Source: an uncultured Oscillospiraceae bacterium (lineage in GTDB: Bacteria; Bacillota; Clostridia; Oscillospirales; Acutalibacteraceae). From it: a stretch of DNA of 48,428 nucleotides. The notes beneath the pieces were generated by a model. It was not told where the DNA came from. It searched no databases and saw only the letters and a program-made list of their open reading frames with translations. Below, piece after piece: positions 32,246-41,299 of the stretch (within the stretch, counting starts at the first letter, position 1; each line of letters opens with the position of its first letter). The stretch lies in NCBI GenBank assembly GCA_900542575.1, contig UQOE01000016.1, positions 1 to 48,428 on the forward strand. The letters are read 5' to 3'. Position numbers and translations under genes: made by a program.

Positions 32246-33145
32246 ATGGCATCTTTAGGTTTGACACCGGAACATGAGCTGCAGTACGAGAAATATCTGG
32301 ACCGCATTAACCGTGCCCTCTCCGATTATCTGGAGCCCGACGACAGTGCGGTGGCTCAAACCGCTGCAGCCATGAAATACAGCACGATGATTGGCGGAAA
32401 ACGGATCCGTCCCGTGCTGGTCCTGGAGTTCTGCCGTCTCTGCGGCGGGGACTGGGAGGACGCCCTTCCCATGGCATGCGCCATTGAGATGATCCACACT
32501 TCTTCTCTTATCCACGACGACCTTCCCTGCATGGACAACGATGACTATCGCCGCGGCAAGCCGTCCTGTCATAAAGAGTACGGGGAAAATTATGCGCTGC
32601 TGGCCGGAGATGCACTGGAAGCCTATGCATTTGAGGTGGCTTCCCATGCAGAGGTAGACCCGGAAGCTGCCGTCAAATGCATTCAGCTTCTCTCCCGCGC
32701 AACCGGTATCCGCGGTATGCTGGGCGGGCAGACTATGGATGAGGAAAATGAGGGAAAGCCGGAGCTGAGTCTGGACCGCGTCACCGAGACCAATGCCCGT
32801 AAAACAGGTGCACTTATCCGCGCCGCATGTGAAATGGGATGTGCGGTTGCCGGGGCCGATCCAGGTCTTACCGAAAACGCAGTTCTCTATGGCGAAGATC
32901 TCGGTGTGGCTTTCCAAATTCAGGATGACATCCTGGATGTCGTCGGAGACGCCGCCACTCTTGGCAAGGCAACCGGCCACGATGCAGAGGGAAACAAGAC
33001 CACGTACGTCGGTCTTCTCGGTCTGGAGGAGTCCCGCCGTCGGGCGGCCGACTTTACCGACGAGGCCCTTTCCGCACTCGAACATTTTCCTGACCACGCT
33101 TTCCTGGCCGATCTCACCAGGAAACTCCTGACCAGAAATTACTGA
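32246..33145 (+). CDS. ispA: Polyprenyl diphosphate synthase (farnesyl/geranylgeranyl type)
   Basis: 299 residues. It condenses isopentenyl diphosphate with an allylic diphosphate. The first Asp-rich motif is HDDLPCMDNDDYRRGKPSCH (Asp91-Asp97), with the two extra residues of type-II bacterial FPP synthases. The second is FQIQDDILDVVGD. GGKRIRPVL is the diphosphate-binding loop. Its neighbour dxs starts the MEP pathway that makes its substrates. Product length is inferred as C15. Confidence 0.93.
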   Translation: MASLGLTPEHELQYEKYLDRINRALSDYLEPDDSAVAQTAAAMKYSTMIGGKRIRPVLVLEFCRLCGGDWEDALPMACAIEMIHTSSLIHDDLPCMDNDDYRRGKPSCHKEYGENYALLAGDALEAYAFEVASHAEVDPEAAVKCIQLLSRATGIRGMLGGQTMDEENEGKPELSLDRVTETNARKTGALIRAACEMGCAVAGADPGLTENAVLYGEDLGVAFQIQDDILDVVGDAATLGKATGHDAEGNKTTYVGLLGLEESRRRAADFTDEALSALEHFPDHAFLADLTRKLLTRNY

Positions 33146-33156
33146 GGCAGACGTTT

Positions 33157-35040
33157 ATGGAACACATTCTATTAGAGAATATTCATTCTCCGGAAGATGT
33201 CAAAAAGCTTTCACGCCCGCAGCTGGATGTCCTTGCCGATGAAATTCGAGACACGCTCATTCAGACTACCGCTAAGAACGGCGGCCATCTTGCCTCCAAT
33301 CTCGGAGTTGTGGAGCTGACAATTGCACTGGAACGCGTCTTTGATTCCCCGAAGGATTCTATTGTTTGGGATGTCGGTCATCAGTGCTATACCCATAAGC
33401 TCCTGACGGGCCGTTATGACAGGTTTTCCACCCTGCGGCAGGATGGCGGCATCTCGGGATTTCCAAATCCGAAGGAAAGCCCGCACGATGTTTTCGCTGC
33501 CGGACACAGTGGAACCTCCATTGCCGCATCCTATGGGCTCTCAGCTGCGAAGGCTTTAAAAGCAGACCCTTCCTACACAGTCGCTGTCATCGGGGACGGA
33601 TCCTTTACCGGGGGTCTGGTCTATGAGGCCCTGAATAATGCGGGACATTCCAATACGCGGCTTATCGTCATCCTGAACGAGAACGATATGTCCATCTCGC
33701 CGAATGTCGGCGCGCTTGCCCGCTACCTGACTTTTATTCGGACCAATCCGCGCTACTATGAGCTGAAGGCGGAGGTGCGGAATACCCTGAATCAGGTTCC
33801 CGTCGTGGGTGAGACGGCCATTAAGGGAATTGTCAAGGCCAAGAAAAAGCTGAAAAACACGATCTATTCCAGCAATTTCTTTGAGGACCTCGGCTTTGCC
33901 TACATGGGGCCAATCGATGGCCATGATCTTGACAGCCTCTGCAATGCCCTGAACAGTGCAAAGGAAACGCAGAATATTCATGACCCAGTGCTCATTCACG
34001 TAAAGACGGTCAAAGGAAAGGGCTATCCGCCTGCAGAGAAAAATCCCTCGGCTTTTCACGGCGTCTCCCGCTTTGATCCCGCTACCGGAATCCCGGCGAA
34101 AAAGCCCGCCACGAACTTTTCAAAAGAATTCGGCAGTGCTCTCTGTCAGTTTGCAGAGGATGACAAACGCATCTGCGCCATCACGGCTGCCATGTCGCTT
34201 GGCACAGGTCTGCAGGAGTTCTCAAAGCGGTTCCCAAACCGATTCTTTGATGTCGGCATTGCGGAGGAGTTTGCCGCGACCTTTGCCGGCGGTCTCTCCA
34301 AGGGCGGCATGATTCCGGTCTTCGCTGTCTATTCCACCTTCCTGCAGCGTGCCTACGATGAAATCGTGCACGATGTCTCTATGCAGGACCTGAAAGTCAT
34401 CTTTGCCGTTGACCGAGCCGGCTTCGTCGGGGACGACGGACGGAGCCACCAGGGCATTTTTGACATCGCATTTCTCCGTACCATTCCCAACAGTGTTATC
34501 TATTCGCCCTCAAGCTATAAGGGCGTCTCCCAATATCTGTATCGCGCCCTCTACGATGAGGGCAAGGTCATTGCAGTGCGGTATCCGCGCGGCCAGGAGG
34601 GATATCTTCCCGAAGGCTTTACAGAGCTCTATGATGACTTTCAGATTCTCGGCGACCCCGATGCACCGATCTGTCTGGTCACCTTCGGCGGCCTGTTTTC
34701 CGAGGCGGCCAGGGCGGTTGAGGCAGCAGAAAAAGACGGTATCTCCGTCAAGCTGCTGAAGCTGAATAAAATTTTCCCGGTCCACCCCGAAGCAGTTCGC
34801 GAGGCGGCGAAATGTCAGAAGATTCTGTTCTACGAGGAGGGGGTCAAGAGCGGCGGCATCGGCGAGCTTTTTGCCGTGCAGCTGCTGCAGCTGCACTATT
34901 CCGGCAGCTATACCCATATTGCCGTGGACAACACCTTTGTCGACCATGCATCCATTCCGACGCTGCGCCGCCGGTATCATCTCGACTGTGCGTCCATGAC
35001 GGAAGAATTACACAGGAGTGCAAATAATCTTGAAGAATAA
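33157..35040 (+). CDS. dxs: 1-deoxy-D-xylulose-5-phosphate synthase
   Basis: 627 residues, thiamine-diphosphate enzyme joining pyruvate and glyceraldehyde 3-phosphate, the first step of the MEP isoprenoid route. Motifs: NGGHLASNLGVVELTIAL and WDVGHQCYTHKLLTGR near the start, AGHSGTSIAASYG, VIGDGSFTGGLVYEALNNAG (ThDP GDG), HVKTVKGKGYPPAE, then the second domain with DVGIAEEFAATFAGGLSKGG (the catalytic Glu region) and VDRAGFVGDDGRSHQGIFD. It overlaps the start of tlyA slightly. Confidence 0.97.
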   Translation: MEHILLENIHSPEDVKKLSRPQLDVLADEIRDTLIQTTAKNGGHLASNLGVVELTIALERVFDSPKDSIVWDVGHQCYTHKLLTGRYDRFSTLRQDGGISGFPNPKESPHDVFAAGHSGTSIAASYGLSAAKALKADPSYTVAVIGDGSFTGGLVYEALNNAGHSNTRLIVILNENDMSISPNVGALARYLTFIRTNPRYYELKAEVRNTLNQVPVVGETAIKGIVKAKKKLKNTIYSSNFFEDLGFAYMGPIDGHDLDSLCNALNSAKETQNIHDPVLIHVKTVKGKGYPPAEKNPSAFHGVSRFDPATGIPAKKPATNFSKEFGSALCQFAEDDKRICAITAAMSLGTGLQEFSKRFPNRFFDVGIAEEFAATFAGGLSKGGMIPVFAVYSTFLQRAYDEIVHDVSMQDLKVIFAVDRAGFVGDDGRSHQGIFDIAFLRTIPNSVIYSPSSYKGVSQYLYRALYDEGKVIAVRYPRGQEGYLPEGFTELYDDFQILGDPDAPICLVTFGGLFSEAARAVEAAEKDGISVKLLKLNKIFPVHPEAVREAAKCQKILFYEEGVKSGGIGELFAVQLLQLHYSGSYTHIAVDNTFVDHASIPTLRRRYHLDCASMTEELHRSANNLEE

Positions 35041-35863
35041 AAAACGTCTGGATGTCGCTGTATTTGAGCATGGCCTGACGGAGAGCCGTGAAAAGGCCAA
35101 GGCCCTTATTATGGAGGGCTCAGTCTATGTCAACGGCCAGCGGTGCCTGAAAGCCGGAGAGCAGGTCAAAGAAGACGACCGAATTGAGCTTCGTGGGAAA
35201 AAAATGCCTTATGTCAGCCGGGGCGGATATAAGCTCGCCAAAGCCATGGAAGTTTTTCCGCTCGATCTAAAAGACAAAACATGCATGGATATCGGTGCCT
35301 CCACCGGCGGGTTTACGGACTGTATGCTGCAGAACGGTGCAAAAAAAGTCTACTCCATCGATGTCGGATACGGTCAGCTCGCCTGGAAGCTGGTAACTGA
35401 TCCGCGCGTCGTCAACATGGAGCGCACAAATTTCCGCTATGTGACCGCTGAGCAGATTCCGGAACCCATTGATTTTGCAAGCGTAGATGTCTCTTTCATC
35501 TCGCTGCGGATTATCCTTCCGGTGCTTCGGGAACGGCTCCGGATGGGCGGCCAGGCTGTCTGCCTGATCAAACCGCAGTTTGAGGCCGGCCGGGAGAAGG
35601 TCGGAAAGAAAGGTGTCGTCCGGGACGTCAAAGTCCATACGGAGGTCGTAGAGACCATCACACAGTTTGCGCTGGACCATGGCTTTTCTCTTCTGGGGCT
35701 GACCTATTCACCCATCAAGGGCCCTGAGGGCAATATTGAGTACCTGATGTTCCTGGAAAAATCAGAGGAACCGGAAAATCTGCTGACCTTTGCGGTCTCC
35801 GAACTTACGGAGGCCTCCCATAACGATCTGGATAAGCAAAATGGCAAAGGGGGATCTCAATGA
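35030..35863 (+). CDS. tlyA: TlyA-family rRNA 2'-O-methyltransferase
   Basis: 277 residues from TTG 35030, which is 11 bases after AGGAG (35014-35018); the GTG at 35018 overlaps that ribosome site and is less likely. An N-terminal S4 RNA-binding domain (RLDVAVFEHGLTESREKAKALIMEGSVYVNG) is followed by an FtsJ-like SAM domain: CMDIGASTGGFTDCMLQNGA (SAM loop), DVSFISLRIILP and LIKPQFEAG with the Lys-Asp-Lys type core. TlyA homologues methylate ribosomal RNA ribose; some were first named haemolysins. It overlaps dxs by 11 bases and nadK by 4. Confidence 0.92.
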   Translation: MKNKKRLDVAVFEHGLTESREKAKALIMEGSVYVNGQRCLKAGEQVKEDDRIELRGKKMPYVSRGGYKLAKAMEVFPLDLKDKTCMDIGASTGGFTDCMLQNGAKKVYSIDVGYGQLAWKLVTDPRVVNMERTNFRYVTAEQIPEPIDFASVDVSFISLRIILPVLRERLRMGGQAVCLIKPQFEAGREKVGKKGVVRDVKVHTEVVETITQFALDHGFSLLGLTYSPIKGPEGNIEYLMFLEKSEEPENLLTFAVSELTEASHNDLDKQNGKGGSQ

Positions 35864-36723
35864 AAATAGCACTGCTTCCGAACCTGACTCGCACGATGGC
35901 GCAGGAGACAACCGTCGAAATCTGCGGATGGCTGCGCCGCTATGGCTCGGAATATGCCTGTCTGAAGGAAGACGAGAACGCTTTCTCCAGAATTCCGGGG
36001 ATGCAGGCAATGCCGTTTGAGGATCTGATCCCCTGGTGCGACACCGTTATCACAGTGGGCGGCGACGGCTCCATGCTTATGGCTGCCAAGCGTGTGGTCG
36101 ACTATGATAAGCCTATTCTGTGCATCAATGCCGGACATCTCGCATTTATGGCCGGGCTGGAACGCAATGAGCTGCCCCTTCTGAAAGATCTGATTGACGG
36201 CAATTATGAAATTGACAGGCGTATGCTCCTGGATGCAAAATTGATCCGCCACGGAGTTGTTATAGAGAATCATCACTGCATTAACGACGCGGTTCTCTGC
36301 CGCGGCCGCAAGGTCAAGATTACCGATATCAACATCACCTGTGATGACCGCCTCATCAACCGCTTTCGTGCCGATGGAATTATTGTCGCCACGCCAACCG
36401 GTTCCTCCGGCTATTCTCTCTCTGCAGGCGGTCCTGTCATCAACCCGACGATCGAGGCTATCGTCGTCACGCCGATCTGTCCCCAGTCCCTGTTTGCACG
36501 TTCCATCGTTTTCAGTTCGGAAAACCGAATTGAGATCGCATGCGACCCGACAGCACCCAACAAGGAACTGGTGCTCTCCTTTGACGGAGAGGACGTCATC
36601 GACATTCTCCCAGATGATGTGATATCTTTTTCCAAATCGGAGAAATATGCCAGCTTTATCCGTATCAAAAACGACAACTTTTTCGAAATACTGAACCGGA
36701 AGCTGGCAGGGAGGGAGAACTAA
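35860..36723 (+). CDS. nadK: NAD kinase
   Basis: 287 residues. It phosphorylates NAD to NADP. The signature GGDGS is at 67-71 (VGGDGSML). NAGHLAFMAGL occupies the place of the usual NxGxLGFL, with Ala for Gly. NDAVLCRG supplies the Asn-Asp pair and TGSSGYSLSAGGPV the substrate loop. The start overlaps tlyA as ATGA. nadK and argR touch end to start. Confidence 0.95.
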   Translation: MKIALLPNLTRTMAQETTVEICGWLRRYGSEYACLKEDENAFSRIPGMQAMPFEDLIPWCDTVITVGGDGSMLMAAKRVVDYDKPILCINAGHLAFMAGLERNELPLLKDLIDGNYEIDRRMLLDAKLIRHGVVIENHHCINDAVLCRGRKVKITDINITCDDRLINRFRADGIIVATPTGSSGYSLSAGGPVINPTIEAIVVTPICPQSLFARSIVFSSENRIEIACDPTAPNKELVLSFDGEDVIDILPDDVISFSKSEKYASFIRIKNDNFFEILNRKLAGREN

Positions 36724-37179
36724 ATGAATTATCGAAAAGACCGACAGAACATGATCCGCATGCTGATCCGGGAAGGGCAGATCTCCACCCAGGACGAGCT
36801 CATCCAGAAGCTCCGGGAAAAAGGGTATGATGTGACGCAGGCCACCGTTTCCCGTGATATCAAGGAACTGAAACTGATCAAAAAAGTCGGACCGAACGGG
36901 AAGTCGATCTACTGCCTGAATACCGATACGGAGGGCATCGGTTCTGCAAAATATAATGCGATCCTCTCGGAGGCAATTGTCTCAGTAGATTTCGCAGAAA
37001 ATATCGTCGTAATCAAAACCCACAGCGGAATGGCAAGCGCCGCCGCAGCGGCCATCGACGCTACCGACTCGGAGGGTGTGGTCGGCACTCTGGCAGGTGA
37101 CGATACGATTTTTGTTCTTTGCCGCGACCGGGAACAGGTCCGCAGTTTTTATGAGAACGTCAGCCGACTGCTCTCATAA
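36724..37179 (+). CDS. argR: Arginine repressor
   Basis: 151 residues. The N-terminal winged helix (about 1-70) has the family pattern IREGQISTQDELIQKLREKGYDVTQATVSRDIKELKLIK. The C-terminal oligomerisation and arginine-binding domain contains TDSEGVVGTLAGDDTIFVLCRD (GTxAGDDT signature). It is expected to repress arginine genes when arginine is high. A probable ArgR site stands before argC 3 kb downstream. It is embedded between nadK and recN as in Bacillus and Clostridia. Confidence 0.96.
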   Translation: MNYRKDRQNMIRMLIREGQISTQDELIQKLREKGYDVTQATVSRDIKELKLIKKVGPNGKSIYCLNTDTEGIGSAKYNAILSEAIVSVDFAENIVVIKTHSGMASAAAAAIDATDSEGVVGTLAGDDTIFVLCRDREQVRSFYENVSRLLS

Positions 37180-37197
37180 CGGAAGGAAGATAACAAC

Positions 37198-38892
37198 ATG
37201 CTCAGCAGTCTGAAAATTGAAAATATCGCCATTATTCAGTCCGCTGAAATTGCTTTTTCGGACGGGCTGAATGTGCTCAGCGGCGAGACCGGTGCCGGCA
37301 AATCCATTATTATTGACTCCCTGAATCTGGTCCTCGGTGAGCGCAGCTCCAAAGAGCTCATTCGAACGGGGACGCAGGAAGCCCATGTAACCGCACTGTT
37401 CGAGGATATTTCCCCCGATGCGGAACAAATGCTCCAGCGAATGGATCTGGACATCTCGGACGATCATTCGCTGATGATCTCCCGTACGATGAAGCGGGAC
37501 GGCCGCAGCAGCTGCCGTATAAACGGAAACCCTGCTACGGCGGCTATGCTCAAAAAGCTTGGGCGGCTTCTGATCAGTATCCACGGTCAGCACGACAGTC
37601 AGAATCTTCTGAACCGGGATTACCATTACCGCTATTTGGATCTCCTCGGGGGTCTGACTTCGCTGCATCGGGATTATTATTCGAAATATTCCGAGTATCT
37701 GGGACTCTACCGTCAATACCGCTCTCTGCAGAAAGATGCAGAAGAGGCGGCCAGGCGTATCGATTTCCTGCAGTATGAAGTGGAAGAGATTGAGTCAGCT
37801 CAGATCCGGCCCGGCGAGTGGGACGAACTGCAGACCAGGCGGGATTTCTACCGACACAGCGAAAAAGTGATCCGCAGCCTGGAAAAAGCTCTGGGTGACC
37901 TGAACGACGGTGAGGAATCTGCCGGTGCCGTCTCCAGCCTGTTTGACGCCTCGCAGTCACTGGAACAGGCGGTTTCCTATCTCCCGGAGGCACAGGATAC
38001 TGCGGACAGCTTGACGGAAACGGCCTATGCGGTTCAGGACCTTCGAGATGCCGTACAGGATCTTCTCTATTCCTGCAATTACGATCCACAGGATCAGGCG
38101 GCCGTGGAAGACCGGATGGCGGAGTTACAGAAACTGCGCAGCAAGTACGGCCAGACCGAAGAGGAGATCCTAAGCTATCTGGACCGTGAGAAGAAAGAAC
38201 TCTATTCGCTTCAGCACCGGAAGGAGACCAGTGCGGAACTGGAGCAAGAGCTGGAGAAAAAAAAGGGGACCCTCCTGGAAGCCGCCGAAAGACTGAGCCT
38301 GGCAAGGAAACATACGGCCCGGGAATTTGAACAGAAGGTGGGGGAGGAGCTGAAGTTCCTCAATATGCCGAACGTAGTGCTTCAGACCAGCTTTACCCAC
38401 TGCAAGCTGAACCCGGTCGGCTCCGATGAAATCGAATTCTTAATTTCCACCAATGCGGGCGAAGAGCCGAAACCACTGTCCAAAGTCGCTTCCGGCGGCG
38501 AGCTGTCCCGCATTATGCTGGCTATCCAGAATGTGCTCTCCGTGAAGGGCAACGTTCAGACCATGATATTTGATGAGATTGACACCGGGGTCTCTGGAAA
38601 AGAGGCAGAGCGTATTGCTATGAAGCTGCACAGTGTGGCACAGAATCACCAGGTTCTCTGCATCACCCACAGTGCTCAGGTGGCCTCCTATGCAGATGCC
38701 CATTACAGGATATCCAAAGAGGTGCAGGATGGGAAAACGTTCACGCGAGTCCGGAAACTGGATCGCGAGGGGAGGATCCTGGAGCTCGCTCGTATTATCG
38801 GAGGAGAAAATATTACGGAACTGCAGAGGAAGAGTGCAGAGGAGATGCTCCAATCGGCTTCCTCTATTGACTTTAAACAGGGAAAAAGCTAA
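37198..38892 (+). CDS. recN: DNA repair protein RecN
   Basis: 564 residues, SMC-like ATPase acting in double-strand break repair. The Walker A is SGETGAGKSIIIDSLNLVLGER (about 24-45). A QHDSQNLLN stretch follows, then two coiled-coil arms (about 150-380). The ABC signature is ASGGELSRIMLAIQ and the Walker B is TMIFDEIDTGVSG, followed by CITHSAQVASYADAHY. The start follows GGAAGGAAG. The order argR-recN is widely conserved. Confidence 0.97.
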   Translation: MLSSLKIENIAIIQSAEIAFSDGLNVLSGETGAGKSIIIDSLNLVLGERSSKELIRTGTQEAHVTALFEDISPDAEQMLQRMDLDISDDHSLMISRTMKRDGRSSCRINGNPATAAMLKKLGRLLISIHGQHDSQNLLNRDYHYRYLDLLGGLTSLHRDYYSKYSEYLGLYRQYRSLQKDAEEAARRIDFLQYEVEEIESAQIRPGEWDELQTRRDFYRHSEKVIRSLEKALGDLNDGEESAGAVSSLFDASQSLEQAVSYLPEAQDTADSLTETAYAVQDLRDAVQDLLYSCNYDPQDQAAVEDRMAELQKLRSKYGQTEEEILSYLDREKKELYSLQHRKETSAELEQELEKKKGTLLEAAERLSLARKHTAREFEQKVGEELKFLNMPNVVLQTSFTHCKLNPVGSDEIEFLISTNAGEEPKPLSKVASGGELSRIMLAIQNVLSVKGNVQTMIFDEIDTGVSGKEAERIAMKLHSVAQNHQVLCITHSAQVASYADAHYRISKEVQDGKTFTRVRKLDREGRILELARIIGGENITELQRKSAEEMLQSASSIDFKQGKS

Positions 38893-38937
38893 ACTATTAA
38901 GGAATTATTTTATCATCAGAGGAAAGGAATCAGTTCG

Positions 38938-40161
38938 ATGACATTATACGACGAGCTCGTCGCCCGCGGACTCATTGCCCAGGTGACAGATGAGGAAGAA
39001 ATTAAGGAGCTTATCAATAACGGGAAAGCGACCTTTTATATCGGCTTCGACCCCACCGCGGACAGTCTTCACGTCGGCCATTTTATGGCACTCTGCCTGA
39101 TGAAACGGCTTCAGATGGCGGGCAATCGGCCTGTCGTTCTCATTGGCGGCGGCACCGGCTACATCGGAGACCCCTCCGGCCGGACCGACATGCGTCAGAT
39201 GATGACCCCGGAGCAGATTCAGCACAACTGTGACTGCTTCAAAAAACAGATGGAGCGCTTTATCGACTTCGGTGAGGATAAGGCCATTATGGTCAACAAC
39301 GCCGACTGGCTCCTTAAGCTCAATTACATTGACTATCTCCGCGAAGTGGGCACTTATTTTTCGGTCAATAATATGCTCCGCGCAGAGGCCTACAAGCAGA
39401 GAATGGCCCGTGGACTGAGCTTTCTTGAGTTTAACTACATGACCATGCAGGCCTACGATTTCTATTACCTCTACACCCATTATGGCTGCAATATGGAATT
39501 CGGCGGCGACGACCAGTGGTCAAACATGCTGGCCGGCACGGAACTTATCCGGAAAAAGACCGGTAAGGACGCCTATGCCATGACCATTACACTGCTTCTC
39601 AACTCCGAGGGCAAAAAGATGGGGAAGACCTCATCCGGCGCGGTCTGGCTGGACCCGAACAAGACCTCTCCCTACGATTTCTATCAGTACTGGAGAAATG
39701 TAGATGATGCCGATGTTATGAAATGCATCCGCATGCTGACATTCCTCCCTCTGGAGCAGATCGACGAAATGGACAAATGGGAGGGCAGTCAGCTCAACCA
39801 GGCAAAGGAAATTCTTGCGTTTGAACTTACAAAACTGGTTCACGGCGAGGAGGAAGCCACTAAGGCACAGAATACCGCCCATGCTATTTTCATGGGACAG
39901 GGCGCCAGCGAGAACATGCCGGAAACAGCTCTCACGCCGGAGGATCTGACGGATGGTTCTGTTGATATCCTTACCCTTCTCATCAAGGCCGGCATTGCTA
40001 AGTCAAAAGGCGAGGGCAGACGGCTGGTTCAGCAGGGCGGCGTCCGTGCAGACGGCGAAAAGGTTACCGATTTCGGCCAGACCTTCAGTGAGGATGCGCT
40101 GAGACAGGGCATTGTCATTAAAAAGGGAAAAAAGGTCTTTCATCGGATGATTCTGAAATAA
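38938..40161 (+). CDS. tyrS: Tyrosyl-tRNA synthetase
   Basis: 407 residues, class I synthetase. The HIGH-like motif is DSLHVGHFMALCLM. The tyrosine-binding region is FLEFNYMTMQAYDFYYLY and FGGDDQWSNMLAGTELIRK. The KMSKS-like loop is Lys227-Met-Gly-Lys230-Thr231, with Thr where KMSKS has Ser. A C-terminal S4 domain (about 340-407) binds tRNA. No T-box fits in the 45 bases before it, so its expression comes from the upstream operon or an internal promoter. Confidence 0.96.
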   Translation: MTLYDELVARGLIAQVTDEEEIKELINNGKATFYIGFDPTADSLHVGHFMALCLMKRLQMAGNRPVVLIGGGTGYIGDPSGRTDMRQMMTPEQIQHNCDCFKKQMERFIDFGEDKAIMVNNADWLLKLNYIDYLREVGTYFSVNNMLRAEAYKQRMARGLSFLEFNYMTMQAYDFYYLYTHYGCNMEFGGDDQWSNMLAGTELIRKKTGKDAYAMTITLLLNSEGKKMGKTSSGAVWLDPNKTSPYDFYQYWRNVDDADVMKCIRMLTFLPLEQIDEMDKWEGSQLNQAKEILAFELTKLVHGEEEATKAQNTAHAIFMGQGASENMPETALTPEDLTDGSVDILTLLIKAGIAKSKGEGRRLVQQGGVRADGEKVTDFGQTFSEDALRQGIVIKKGKKVFHRMILK

Positions 40162-40176
40162 TAAGAAAACCAGTCA

Positions 40177-40211
40177 GGGAGCCGCTGCATAGAGAATATG
40201 CAGCGGCTCCC
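40177..40211 (+). terminator. long hairpin after tyrS, without a T tail
   Basis: A perfect 15-bp stem, GGGAGCCGCTGCATA with TATGCAGCGGCTCCC, loop GAGAA. The following GGTATAAAATG is not T-rich, so it may end transcription inefficiently, need Rho, or block 3' exonucleases. Confidence 0.6.
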
Positions 40212-40264
40212 GGTATAAAATGAATATTATTGGGAATTTTTTCAATATTTATGCATTTATTTGG

Positions 40265-40293
40265 TTGAATATGCAAGCGAAATGTATTAATAT
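40265..40293 (+). promoter_or_regulatory. argC promoter
   Basis: TTGAAT (40265-40270), 17 bases, TAATAT (40288-40293). Confidence 0.75.
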
Positions 40294-40299
40294 ACATTT
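40280..40299 (+). promoter_or_regulatory. probable ArgR operator (ARG box)
   Basis: AAATGTAT-TAAT-ATACATTT is a perfect 20-base palindrome covering the -10 of the argC promoter. It fits the AT-rich, 18-20-base ARG-box layout. The repressor gene argR is in the same window. Related half-sites (ATGCATTT, GAATATGCAA) lie upstream at about 40250-40275. Confidence 0.7.
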
Positions 40300-40347
40300 A
40301 TTACCATTATATTTGAAGGAATAACTGCACAGCGAAGAGGGAACAGA

Positions 40348-41283
40348 ATGAAACCGAAAGTATACATTGACGGCAGTTCGGGCACGACCGGACTGCAGAT
40401 TTACGAAAGACTGGGCACAAGGGAGGATATTGAGCTTCTTACCATCTCCCAGGAACTTCATCGGGATGTCTCTGAGCGCAAAAGACTGATGAACGCTGCC
40501 GACCTCGTTTTTCTATGCCTGCCGGATGCTGCCGCAGTTGAGGCGGTTTCCCTTGTGGAAAATCCAAACACCAAAATCATAGACGCTTCGACTGCGCACC
40601 GTACCAGCCCAGGATGGGATTATGGTTTCCCGGAACTGTCCTATGAACATCGGGAGCATATCATTCACTCCAAACGCGTCGCGAATCCCGGCTGCCATGC
40701 TTCCGGATTTATCTCCATTGTCTATCCTTTGGTGAAGCTCGGCATTGTCCGACCTGATACGCCATTGACAGCCTGGTCCCTGACCGGCTATTCCGGCGGC
40801 GGCAAGAAAATGATTGCTCAGTATGAGCAGGATGGGAGAGAAAAGAAACTGGACTCTCCCGGACAGTATGGCCTGAACGGCTGCCATAAGCATCTTCCGG
40901 AGATGAAAAAGGTCTGCGGTCTAAAGCTGGAACCGGTCTTCAACCCAATTGTAGACGATTACTACAAGGGGATGGAAGTCGGCGTTCCGCTCCATGCACA
41001 GTTCCTTGCGGACAGCTATTCGGCAGAGACTGTCAAAGATATGCTGTATGAATATTATCGCAATTCTACGATGGTTGAGGTCTCCAGGGAAGTTGCTGCT
41101 TCCGGCACTCTCTATGCCAATGAGCTGTCCGGAACCAACCGTATGCGGATTACCGTCTGCGGCAATGATGAGCGCATGACCATCACTTCACAGTTTGATA
41201 ACCTCGGCAAGGGCGCTTCGGGCGCGGCCGTACAGAATATGAATCTGATGCTGGGCTTTGATGAGACAGCAGGACTGAAATAA
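40348..41283 (+). CDS. argC: N-acetyl-gamma-glutamyl-phosphate reductase, short type
   Basis: 311 residues, the shorter (type 2) ArgC. It reduces N-acetylglutamyl phosphate with NADPH. VYIDGSSGTTGLQIYERL is the nucleotide-binding start (GxxGxxG). The catalytic cysteine is in ANPGCHASGFI. GYSGGGKKMI and GVPLHAQF (His) complete the site. It opens the arginine (ornithine) operon, behind the probable ARG box. Confidence 0.95.
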   Translation: MKPKVYIDGSSGTTGLQIYERLGTREDIELLTISQELHRDVSERKRLMNAADLVFLCLPDAAAVEAVSLVENPNTKIIDASTAHRTSPGWDYGFPELSYEHREHIIHSKRVANPGCHASGFISIVYPLVKLGIVRPDTPLTAWSLTGYSGGGKKMIAQYEQDGREKKLDSPGQYGLNGCHKHLPEMKKVCGLKLEPVFNPIVDDYYKGMEVGVPLHAQFLADSYSAETVKDMLYEYYRNSTMVEVSREVAASGTLYANELSGTNRMRITVCGNDERMTITSQFDNLGKGASGAAVQNMNLMLGFDETAGLK

Positions 41284-41299
41284 GAGAAGGAGAATAAAA

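Noticed and set aside
38893..38937. A tyrosine T-box before tyrS
   Set aside because: The gap to recN is 45 bases, far too short, and lacks the T-box sequence.
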